This document shows positions 1-5,751 of a DNA stretch of 5,751 nt, piece after piece. The notes beneath the pieces are model-generated. The model did not search any database, had not been told where the DNA came from, and saw only the letters and a program-made list of their open reading frames with translations. A program made the translations under genes and the position numbers. Position 1 is the stretch's first letter. Each line of letters starts with the position of its first letter. Origin of the DNA: Desulfatibacillaceae bacterium (GTDB taxonomy: Bacteria; Desulfobacterota; Desulfobacteria; Desulfobacterales; Desulfatibacillaceae); NCBI GenBank assembly GCA_030018745.1, contig JASEHB010000181.1, positions 1 to 5,751 of the forward strand, given 5' to 3'.

Positions 1-1
1 A

Positions 2-838
2 GCAGACAACGAGAACCTGCTTGAGCTGTGCCTGAACCTTGCCTTTGGTTTGACCGCTGATCCTCAATCCGCCGTGTTTTTTTCCATTGCAGGAGGCAGG
101 AAAACCATGAGTTCCTGCCTTACCCTTGCAGCCCAGATGTATGGCAGGCCCCAGGACAGGATTTTTCATGTGCTTGTTTCGCCTGAATTTGAAAGCAACC
201 GGGATTTTTTTTATCCGCCCAGGATTTCCCATGCCATCCGCTGCATCGGGGCCAACAGAGAGCCGTTTTACAAGGAAACCTGCTATGCCCGCGTAACACT
301 TGTTCCCGTACCCTTTGTATCCATAAGGGAAAGCCTTGAGCCGGAGCTTTTGAACAGGCCCTCCGACCCGGCAACGCTTCTTGCCTCCCTGGTGAGGGAG
401 GAAAAACCAGTTTTGACTGTGGATCTTCCGGGGTGCAAGCTGACATACAGGAATCTGGAGATGGATCTGTCTTGCGCTCACATGGCTTTGTACGCCTTTT
501 TTGCAATCCAAAAAAAGGACTGTGAAAAGCCTCTTTCCTGCAAAGCCTGCACAGAGTGTTTTCTTCCGCTCCCCCAAATTCTTGAGCATAGCCAGGATAT
601 TGAAAGGCTTTATCGCAGGATTGCCGGGACAAGGCCCTTGGTTCAAATGAGCACAACAGGCATTGCAAGCCTTGACGCCGAGAATTTCAACTCATACAAA
701 AGCAAAATAAAGCGCTCCCTTCAAAAGTCATTCGGCCAGCATGCCATGCAGGAGCTGGAAATCGCCTCATCAGGCTCCCGGCCCGATACTTGCTATGGCC
801 TGCCCCTTCAAAAAGAGCGCATAAGGATTGTTTTCTGA
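2..838 (+). CDS. csm6: NE0113-family CRISPR-associated CARF protein / putative ring nuclease (Csm6 in database naming), 5'-truncated by window edge
   Basis: The frame is open from base 2 to the TGA at 836-838, giving 278 visible residues. The TTG at 50 has no ribosome binding site and conserved sequence lies upstream of it, so the true start is outside the window; I estimate that 80-110 residues are missing. Family signatures, counting the codon at 2 as residue 1, are ADNEN near the edge, SIAGGRKTM at 28-36, GRPQDRIFHVLVS at 48-60, FES..DFFYP at 63-72, and a C-terminal block ending SGSRPDTCYGLPL (about 256-268). These match the Cas_NE0113 family (Pfam PF09623/TIGR02584), a CARF Rossmann-fold group. 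The SIAGGRKTM loop is the likely cyclic-oligoadenylate contact. There is no signal peptide or membrane segment and no separate HEPN domain. Four cysteines cluster at 174-186. The gene lies 99 bases upstream of cas10 on the same strand. Expected role: binding, and probably cleaving, the cOA made by Cas10. The family assignment is firm; ring-nuclease activity is inferred. The csm6 label follows database practice and does not imply a canonical HEPN Csm6. Confidence 0.9.
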   Translation, partial: ADNENLLELCLNLAFGLTADPQSAVFFSIAGGRKTMSSCLTLAAQMYGRPQDRIFHVLVSPEFESNRDFFYPPRISHAIRCIGANREPFYKETCYARVTLVPVPFVSIRESLEPELLNRPSDPATLLASLVREEKPVLTVDLPGCKLTYRNLEMDLSCAHMALYAFFAIQKKDCEKPLSCKACTECFLPLPQILEHSQDIERLYRRIAGTRPLVQMSTTGIASLDAENFNSYKSKIKRSLQKSFGQHAMQELEIASSGSRPDTCYGLPLQKERIRIVF

Positions 839-925
839 CAAAGCGGCAATGTTGCCAAGCTTGCACAAAAGTCTTGGGCCGCATTAAATCGCATAACAGA
901 AAATAATAAGCACAATTCCCCGGAA

Positions 926-932
926 AAGGAGG
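926..932 (+). promoter_or_regulatory. Shine-Dalgarno sequence fixing the TTG start of cas10
   Basis: AAGGAGG lies 5 bases before TTG at 938. An ATG at 933 directly abuts the site, but it is out of frame and opens only an 18-codon frame. The next in-frame ATG (965) falls just before the HD motif and has no such site. This supports TTG as the real cas10 start. Confidence 0.8.
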
Positions 933-937
933 ATGCC

Positions 938-3583
938 TTGGACGACACTGTACGCAAAATTGCAATGGCAGGTTTTTTTCATGACATAGGCAAGTTCGCC
1001 GAGCGTGAGATACTTGGCGTCACAGCCCTTTATGAGCAGCAAAATGCAGATATTTATCAGCCTTCTGCAAAGGGTTATCACACCCATGTCCATGCGCTGC
1101 ACACAGCAGCCTTCATAGAGCATGAAGCCATGAAAGCTGCTTTGCCTGCCCAGTGCAGCCTGCCCAAGTGGGGGGAGGGGGATTCCTTTATAAATCTGGC
1201 CGCGTGCCACCATAAGCCAGAAACCCCCATGCAGTGGATAATAACCGAGGCTGACCGGCTTTCAAGCGGGGTGGACAGGGACACCTTTGATTCGGCGCAC
1301 AATACGGCAATTCCCGTAAAGGATTATCAGAGCACAAGGCTGTTGCCCATCTTCGAGCAGCTTGAGGCTCCAGACATTTCCGGCAGCAAAGATGCTTTCA
1401 GGTTTGTCTATCCCCTGGCCGTGCTCTCGCCGGAAAACATCTTCCCTGTCAAAAAGGAGATTGGCGTTCCAAAAGGCAAGGATTTAGCCAAACAGGAATA
1501 TCTGTCTCTTTTTAAAGCATTTTTTGAGGCTGTGCCAAAGCTTTTGCATAAAGATGATATAGACCTCTGGTTTGAGCACTTTGACAGCCTGTTTCTGCAT
1601 TATGCATCTGCAATTCCCCAAGCCCGCGTTGGCAGTATTGTGCCGGATGTCTCCCTCTACGACCATTGCAGGATGACCGCTGCCCTGGCGACAGCCTTGT
1701 ACATTTACCACCGGGACAATGGCACCCTGACCGAGAAGGCCATAAAAGACGAGCAGGAGAAAAAGTTTCTTTTCATCCAGGGGGATTGTTACGGCATTCA
1801 GGACTTTATTTTCCGGGGATTTGGAGACACCCGCCGTTTCCGCTCAAAGCTTTTGCGCGGAAGATCTTTTGCCGTGTCCCTTTTTTCAGAGCTTGCCGCA
1901 GACATGATCTGCCGGGAAATCGGTCTGCCCTTTTCTTCTGTTGTAGAAAACGCAGCCGGAAAATTTGCCGTGATAGCCCCCAACACGCCTTTAGTCAGGC
2001 AGAAGGTGCAGGATGTTTGGCAGGAAATAACAAAATGGCTTTTTGACCAAACCTTCGGCGAAACCATGATCGGCATTTCCACCCTTGATGCCAATGCGGT
2101 TGATTTTACGGGGCATGGATACAAAAAGTTCCGGGCAAGGCTGGCAAAAGCTGCGGAAAACTGCAAGGCAAGCCGCTTTGATGCTGGCCTCTATTGCGGT
2201 TCTGTAAGCAGCTACCTCGATGATTTTGACAACAGCCTGTCCGATAGTCTTTGCCCCTTCTGCGGTAAAAGGCCATCAAGCCCGCTTGCCCAAAACGATC
2301 CGTATTTGAAGTCCGAAGGCGCTTCCGGGCAGGAAAACGCCTCGGCGTGTTCAATATGCAGGGATCATATTTATCTGGGGACAAGCCTTGTCAAAAAGTC
2401 CAGGCTGGCTGTCCTGAAAAACCAGCAGGACCATCCACTAAAAAGCGACTGCCTTCTGGCCCCGATTTTTGGCAGGTATCAACTTGTGTTTTCCAATGGA
2501 GGCGATTTTTCCGGACTTTCCAAAAAGGGGCTGACCCTTCTGCGCTGTTTTGACATTGGTGCAGATTTTTCAAAATCTGCAAGCAGGGAATGCGCCACCC
2601 GCTACATGGCAGGCTATGTTCCGGTTTACCGGGATGAAGATATGAATGACCCAAGGTTTATTGAGGGCCGCAGGTCTGATGAAAAGCAGATGGAGATGAT
2701 TGAGCAGCTTGAGCATGGAAAACCCAAAACCTTTTCCCACATTGCAGCAGCCGCAAAGAATCCTTTGGGAGAAAGGCCCGGCAGCTTTGTAGGCATGGAA
2801 GCACTTGGCGTGCTGAAGGCGGATGTTGACAACCTGGGCAAGCTTTTTGCCGAGGGTCTCAAGCCGGAACGGCACACACTTTCCAGGCTTGCCACCTTGA
2901 GCCGCCAGCTTCATTTTTTCTTTGCCGTTTATCTGCCCCATCTGCTTGAGCAAGATGAGCGTTTTAAGGATGTTTACACCGTGTTTGCTGGCGGGGATGA
3001 CCTTCTTCTCATCGGCCCCTGGAACAGGATGTTTGCGCTGGCCCTGTTCCTTCAGGAAAAGTTTGCAGATTATGTCTGCCATAACCCCAAAATCAGCTTT
3101 TCTGCGGGCATAACCCTGCACAGGCCGTCTGCACCTTTGGATCAGATCGGAAAAGCGGCAGAGGATGCTTTGGAAGCATCCAAAAATGCAGGCAAAAACT
3201 CCCTCACATATTTCGGGCAGACCGTCACCTGGCAGAATGCCAGGCAGCTTTCCGGCGTCAAGGCTGTTCTTCTGCAATGGCTGGAGGCCCGCCACGCAAG
3301 CCGGGGAATAATCTACCGGCTTAATTACCTCATTGATATGGCGGCTCTTGAGCGCAGCCTTGTAAGCGGCAGGGATATACACATTACCGACATGAATTGC
3401 ACCCGCTGGCGCGCCTTTTTGACTTACAGCACCCAAAGGAATGCAGGCAAGGAGTTGAAGGGGGAGCAGCGCGAAAGGGTGGTTAAGGACATCATAGCCA
3501 ATACTGCAAAATGGCTTAATGATTTTGGCGGAGCGCTTCGCATTGGGCTTTGGGAAGTTCTTTACAACATTCGAAGGAGGTAG
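938..3583 (+). CDS. cas10: Type III-A Cas10/Csm1: HD nuclease and GGDD cyclic-oligoadenylate synthase, large subunit of the Csm complex
   Basis: This is the 881-residue large subunit of the Csm interference complex. The HD domain is at the N-terminus, with HD at 15-16 (FFHDIGK), H50/H52/H55 in YHTHVHALH, HH at 91-92 and ADRLSSG around D106; it is the metal-dependent ssDNase. A linker carrying the conserved PDVSLYDH follows. The first palm starts near 277 (FIQGDCYGIQDF, RSKLLRGRSF at 302-311) and is degenerate at the catalytic position, as usual for this subunit. A four-cysteine zinc ribbon is formed by C439-C442 and C471-C474. The second palm has LKADVDNLG (D629, D631) and FAGGDD at 683-688, the active site that makes cyclic oligoadenylates from ATP. 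A helical C-terminal domain runs to the end. Length is at the upper end of the Csm1 range. All key catalytic residues are present, so both activities are predicted to be intact. The TTG start is chosen on the ribosome binding site. Csm2 follows after 3 bases. The HD plus Csm-type neighbours place it in III-A rather than III-B. Confidence 0.97.
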   Translation: MDDTVRKIAMAGFFHDIGKFAEREILGVTALYEQQNADIYQPSAKGYHTHVHALHTAAFIEHEAMKAALPAQCSLPKWGEGDSFINLAACHHKPETPMQWIITEADRLSSGVDRDTFDSAHNTAIPVKDYQSTRLLPIFEQLEAPDISGSKDAFRFVYPLAVLSPENIFPVKKEIGVPKGKDLAKQEYLSLFKAFFEAVPKLLHKDDIDLWFEHFDSLFLHYASAIPQARVGSIVPDVSLYDHCRMTAALATALYIYHRDNGTLTEKAIKDEQEKKFLFIQGDCYGIQDFIFRGFGDTRRFRSKLLRGRSFAVSLFSELAADMICREIGLPFSSVVENAAGKFAVIAPNTPLVRQKVQDVWQEITKWLFDQTFGETMIGISTLDANAVDFTGHGYKKFRARLAKAAENCKASRFDAGLYCGSVSSYLDDFDNSLSDSLCPFCGKRPSSPLAQNDPYLKSEGASGQENASACSICRDHIYLGTSLVKKSRLAVLKNQQDHPLKSDCLLAPIFGRYQLVFSNGGDFSGLSKKGLTLLRCFDIGADFSKSASRECATRYMAGYVPVYRDEDMNDPRFIEGRRSDEKQMEMIEQLEHGKPKTFSHIAAAAKNPLGERPGSFVGMEALGVLKADVDNLGKLFAEGLKPERHTLSRLATLSRQLHFFFAVYLPHLLEQDERFKDVYTVFAGGDDLLLIGPWNRMFALALFLQEKFADYVCHNPKISFSAGITLHRPSAPLDQIGKAAEDALEASKNAGKNSLTYFGQTVTWQNARQLSGVKAVLLQWLEARHASRGIIYRLNYLIDMAALERSLVSGRDIHITDMNCTRWRAFLTYSTQRNAGKELKGEQRERVVKDIIANTAKWLNDFGGALRIGLWEVLYNIRRR
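3574..3580 (+). promoter_or_regulatory. csm2 ribosome binding site embedded in the last codons of cas10
   Basis: AAGGAGG is read as part of the terminal Arg-Arg-Arg codons of cas10, directly before its TAG stop (3581-3583), and sits 6 bases before the csm2 ATG at 3587. Ribosomes finishing cas10 cover the site, so csm2 initiation is probably coupled to cas10 termination. Confidence 0.75.
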
Positions 3584-3586
3584 CAG

Positions 3587-3976
3587 ATGGAAATAACCCT
3601 TTGGAAGGACAAATCAAACAAGCTTGTGGACCCATTTCTGTTTTCACAGACAGCCGAAAAATTCGCCGAGCAGATGTACAGAGAACTAGATAAAAAGTGC
3701 AACAAGCGCACGCAGTTGCGCAAGTTCTATGACGAGGTTCTCAACTTCAGGGACAGGGTACAGAAAAAGCCCGAAGACTGGCCTGCCATCCTGCCCCTGG
3801 TACAGATGATCATCGCAAAGGCTGTCTATGCCAAGGGCAGAAATCTGGTTTCAGATGGCTTTGTAAACTTTGTCCGCTCTGGCATTAAGCAGATTGAGGA
3901 GCCAGAGGACCTTGATGTTTTTGCAACCTTTTTTGAAGCATTCATGGCCTTTTACCGGATCTATGAGTCGAACTAA
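3587..3976 (+). CDS. csm2: Csm2, small subunit of the type III-A Csm complex
   Basis: A 129-residue, mostly helical basic protein, the normal length for Csm2. The N-terminal part has VDPFLFSQTAEKFAEQMY, followed by the family's best conserved block NKRTQLRKFYDEVLNF at 39-54, where K40, T42, Q43, L44, R45, F47, Y48 and D49 match the usual N-K-x-T-Q-L-R-x-F-Y-x pattern. The later segment (MIIAKAVYAKGRN, then a C-terminal helix FFEAFMAFYRIYESN) also fits. Csm2 subunits stack along the crRNA-target duplex opposite the Csm3 filament and help hold the target RNA; they have no catalytic site. The ATG is fixed by an AAGGAGG six bases upstream inside the end of cas10. Csm3 starts 12 bases after its TAA stop. 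The identification rests on the motif block and on its place between cas10 and csm3. Confidence 0.94.
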   Translation: MEITLWKDKSNKLVDPFLFSQTAEKFAEQMYRELDKKCNKRTQLRKFYDEVLNFRDRVQKKPEDWPAILPLVQMIIAKAVYAKGRNLVSDGFVNFVRSGIKQIEEPEDLDVFATFFEAFMAFYRIYESN

Positions 3977-3988
3977 AGGGGGGAATTC

Positions 3989-4696
3989 ATGAAACTTATA
4001 GCCATTGATGAAATAAAAGCAAAAATCATTCTTGAAAGCGGTCTGCACATTGGAGAAGGTGATTCCGGTATGCGCATAGGCGGCACAGATAACACCGTTG
4101 TACGCCATCCCCATACCCAGGAGCCTTACATCCCCGGCTCCTCAATAAAAGGCAAGGTGCGCTCCCTGCTGGAGCTTTCTTCCGGGCTGATGAGACTCAC
4201 AGATGGCAAGCCCTTGAGCGCAAAAAACTGCAAAAATCTCAAGGGCCAGGAAAAAGAAATCTGCGAAGCCATCCTCAAGCTCTTTGGCTGCGGCGGCTCG
4301 GACGGCGAAGACGCCGAAGGTCTTGGCCCCACGCGGCTTTCCTTTGCAGACTGCCCCTTGAACGGGCAATGGCGCGCCCAGGCCGAGGCAAAAAGGTGGC
4401 CCCTGGTGGAGGTCAAATCCGAAAACTCCATAAACCGCATAAAGGGAACAGCAGAAAACCCCCGTTTGACAGAAAGGGTGCCTGCTGGCGCGGAGTTTGA
4501 TTTTTCCGTGTCCATAAAGCGCTTTGAAAGAGAGGAGGACGGCGGGAGCGAAGACCTGCTGCCCGTGCTTCTCAAGGGCCTGCGGCTGCTGGTCATGGAT
4601 GCCCTTGGAAAAAGCGGCAGCCGTGGTTACGGGCGCATTCGCTTTGAATTTGAAGACCAGGCCGTCAACCAGAAGTTCCAAAGCCTTGTCTTATAG
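3989..4696 (+). CDS. csm3: Csm3, RAMP (Cas7-type) backbone subunit and target-RNA endonuclease
   Basis: A 235-residue RAMP protein of the Cas7 group, repeated along the crRNA as the backbone of the Csm complex. The N-terminal strand leads into SGLHIGEGDSGMRIGGTDN (17-35). D34 in IGGTDN aligns with the catalytic aspartate of Csm3 (D33 in the well-studied Streptococcus thermophilus protein), so periodic target-RNA cleavage should be intact. YIPGSSIKGKVRSLLE (47-62) is the standard RAMP motif. FGCGGSDGEDAEGLGPTRLSFAD (from 99) and KSENSINRIKGTAENPR (143-159), with ERVPAG after it, are typical Csm3 blocks. The C-terminal glycine-rich loop is GKSGSRGYGRIRF at 207-219. The ATG is preceded by AGGGGGG at 3977-3983 with a 5-base spacer. 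The gene lies 12 bases after csm2 and 20 before csm4. No truncation or frameshift is seen. Confidence 0.97.
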   Translation: MKLIAIDEIKAKIILESGLHIGEGDSGMRIGGTDNTVVRHPHTQEPYIPGSSIKGKVRSLLELSSGLMRLTDGKPLSAKNCKNLKGQEKEICEAILKLFGCGGSDGEDAEGLGPTRLSFADCPLNGQWRAQAEAKRWPLVEVKSENSINRIKGTAENPRLTERVPAGAEFDFSVSIKRFEREEDGGSEDLLPVLLKGLRLLVMDALGKSGSRGYGRIRFEFEDQAVNQKFQSLVL

Positions 4697-4701
4697 GATT
4701 G

Positions 4702-4709
4702 AGGAGGGG
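4702..4709 (+). promoter_or_regulatory. Shine-Dalgarno sequence supporting the GTG start of csm4
   Basis: AGGAGGGG lies in the 20-base csm3-csm4 gap. Measured from its AGGAGG core (4702-4707) it is 9 bases before GTG at 4717. An in-frame TTG at 4699 sits on the upstream side of this purine block and would turn the block into coding sequence (RRGCP), so it is an unlikely start. Confidence 0.75.
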
Positions 4710-4716
4710 TTGCCCT

Positions 4717-5748
4717 GTGAACCTTTACGAAATTGTCATAAGGCCGCTGTCAGCCTTTGCCACACCGCTCAAGGGGGATACCCTCTTTGGCCAACTGTGC
4801 TGGCAGGTGGCGCAGAATCCGTCCCTTGTCGAGGGAGGGCTTGAGGCGGCGCTTTCCTGCTACAGCGAGCGCCCTTTTATCGTTCTTTCATCAGCCTGGC
4901 CCCGCCTTGCCCAGAACAATGGGGATGATAAAACTTTTTATGCCTTCAAACGGCCCGATATTCCCTTGTCCGAGCTTTTCCCAGGCATGGAGCACCAAGA
5001 ACGGAAAGACTTCAAAAGAAAAAAATGGCTCCTGTCCGGGCAGGGACTTGCTCTGGATCTTGGCTCGCAGCAAAAATTCTTCAATGATAAGCAACTTGCC
5101 GATCAGTTTCCGGCTGGCAGCCCTGCAAAAACAAGGCAATCCCTTGCCATAAGCGGCTCAACGGATATTTTCCACGAGCAGCAGCGCGCCCGCAACACCA
5201 TAAACCGGCTAACAGGAACCACGGGCAAAGCGCCTTTTGCGCCTTACAGCGTTAATGCGCTGTTTTTCCGGCCAGGAATCGAACTTGCGGTTTTTGCCCT
5301 TGTGGATTGCCAAATGACAAGCATTGATAATGTGGTCAAGGCGTTGGAAAACATAGGCCGGTTCGGGTTTGGCAAAGATGCTTCCTTGGGCATGGGCCGT
5401 TTTGCCGTTGCAGCGGCCAATAAGCTGCCCCTGCCAAATTGCTCCGGGGCCAACGCCTGTTACACCCTTTCGCCCTGTGTTCCCCCAAAGGGGATTTATT
5501 CAAGGATCTGCTTTGAGCCTTTTGTGCGGTTTGGCAGGCACGGCGATGTTGCCGCCCTTTCCGGCAAACCCTTCAAGAATCCGGTTGTAATGGCAAATGA
5601 AGGTGCTGTTCTCTGGCCAGCTTCAACGGATGCATTCAAAAAACCCTATCTGGGCACGGCTGTGGGGCAAATTTCCAAGGCCCAGCCAGAGGCTATCATG
5701 CAGGGATACGCCTTTTATCTGCCCATGCGGCTGGAGGCGGAAAAATGA
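4717..5748 (+). CDS. csm4: Csm4, RAMP (Cas5-type) subunit that caps the crRNA 5' handle and contacts Cas10
   Basis: A 343-residue protein when started at GTG 4717, which puts the conserved opening NLYEIVIRPLSAFATPLKGDTLFGQ (residues 2-26) right at the N-terminus, as in other Csm4 proteins; the TTG at 4699 would only add a non-conserved MRRGCP. Later family blocks are ARNTINRLTGTTG (158-170), where the protein turns to the central RAMP fold, and the glycine-rich loop FGFGKDASLGMGRF at 216-229. The C-terminal tail has KKPYLGTAVGQI and MQGYAFYLPM (about 328-337), a Csm4 hallmark. Csm4 holds the repeat-derived 5' tag of the crRNA and anchors Cas10 at the base of the complex; no nuclease activity is expected. 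The stop overlaps an ATG (ATGA, 5745-5748) that starts the next gene. A 7-A run at 5019-5025 is intact in frame. The motif set and gene order leave little doubt. Confidence 0.95.
   Translation: MNLYEIVIRPLSAFATPLKGDTLFGQLCWQVAQNPSLVEGGLEAALSCYSERPFIVLSSAWPRLAQNNGDDKTFYAFKRPDIPLSELFPGMEHQERKDFKRKKWLLSGQGLALDLGSQQKFFNDKQLADQFPAGSPAKTRQSLAISGSTDIFHEQQRARNTINRLTGTTGKAPFAPYSVNALFFRPGIELAVFALVDCQMTSIDNVVKALENIGRFGFGKDASLGMGRFAVAAANKLPLPNCSGANACYTLSPCVPPKGIYSRICFEPFVRFGRHGDVAALSGKPFKNPVVMANEGAVLWPASTDAFKKPYLGTAVGQISKAQPEAIMQGYAFYLPMRLEAEK
5733..5737 (+). promoter_or_regulatory. Shine-Dalgarno sequence for the overlapping downstream gene
   Basis: GGAGG inside the last csm4 codons lies 7 bases before ATG 5745. 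Together with the ATGA overlap it indicates that a translationally coupled gene begins at the right edge. Confidence 0.6.
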
Positions 5749-5751
5749 CAA
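5745..5751 (+). CDS. Start of the next operon gene, probably csm5 (only two codons plus one base visible)
   Basis: ATG at 5745 overlaps the csm4 stop in the classic ATGA arrangement and has GGAGG 7 bases upstream. Only Met-Thr and the first base of a third codon are in the window, so the product cannot be read. The Csm gene order cas10-csm2-csm3-csm4 makes csm5, the RAMP subunit at the crRNA 3' end, the expected product. This identity is inference from gene order alone. Confidence 0.55.

Noticed and set aside
49..72. R-x6-H pattern (R49 to H56 of the visible protein, bases 146-169) resembling a HEPN ribonuclease motif in the NE0113 protein
   Set aside because: It is part of the family's conserved GRPQDR..HVLVS block in the Rossmann-like CARF core, not in a helical HEPN domain, and no other R-x4-6-H occurs in the visible protein.
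845..877. Small inverted repeats after the ring-nuclease gene (GGCA/TGCC at 845-856; CCAAG/CTTGG at 855-877) as a terminator
   Set aside because: Stems are only 4-5 bp and no T-tract follows, so they do not make a credible intrinsic terminator.
861..907. Possible sigma-70 promoter (TTGCAC at 861-866 with TTAAAT at 884-889; or AATAAT at 902-907)
   Set aside because: The first pair matches consensus poorly in both boxes; the AATAAT box has no -35 at proper spacing. Too weak to list as a feature.
933..989. ATG at 933 with a short frame overlapping the cas10 start
   Set aside because: It abuts the Shine-Dalgarno with no spacer, is out of frame with cas10 and stops after 18 codons.
2570..3436. 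A 288-codon open frame on the minus strand across the second half of cas10
   Set aside because: It lies wholly opposite a strongly conserved cas10 region, shows no recognisable domain, and similar minus-strand frames occur opposite the other genes (for example 120-668 and 4142-4681). These are compositional shadows.
1..5751. CRISPR repeats, adaptation genes (cas1/cas2) or cas6
   Set aside because: No regularly spaced direct repeats and no such proteins are visible; nearly all bases are accounted for by the listed genes. They may lie outside the window.

Overview
The window holds the effector-module part of a type III-A (Csm) CRISPR-Cas operon, with every gene on the + strand. In order it contains the 3' part of a NE0113-family CARF/ring-nuclease gene (labelled csm6 in some databases), complete cas10/csm1, csm2, csm3 and csm4, and the first codons of a gene at the right edge that is very probably csm5. 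No CRISPR array, cas1, cas2, cas6, tRNA, rRNA or mobile element is visible.

Layout: 2-838 is the NE0113-family protein, open to the left edge. 839-937 is a 99-base spacer, the only real intergenic gap. 938-3583 is cas10 (TTG start). 3587-3976 is csm2. 3989-4696 is csm3. 4717-5748 is csm4 (GTG start). 5745 onward is a putative csm5, overlapping csm4 by ATGA. The cas10-csm5 genes are 3, 12 and 20 bases apart and then overlapping by 4. Each has a strong purine-rich Shine-Dalgarno sequence, so they look like one transcriptional unit with coupled translation.

How the genes work together (family knowledge applied to motifs seen here): Csm3 forms the backbone of the crRNA complex and cuts target RNA, with its catalytic Asp present at D34. 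Csm2 lines the complex as the small subunit, and Csm4 binds the crRNA 5' handle and Cas10. Cas10 keeps an intact HD nuclease site and an intact GGDD cyclase site, so it should both cut DNA and make cyclic oligoadenylate when target RNA is bound. The upstream NE0113-family protein carries a CARF-type ligand-binding signature and is the obvious candidate to sense or degrade that messenger. No HEPN ribonuclease or other cOA-activated effector is visible in the window.

Organism: bacterial, with roughly balanced base composition, strong AGGAGG-type ribosome binding sites and TTG/GTG starts. NE0113 plus Csm loci are familiar from Proteobacteria and Desulfobacterota-like sulfate reducers, and I lean weakly that way. 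The sequence alone does not settle the taxon.

This is a recognisable type III-A locus, not a new system. The open points are the biochemical role of the NE0113 protein and its cysteine cluster, which effector the cOA signal drives, and a few translational details.
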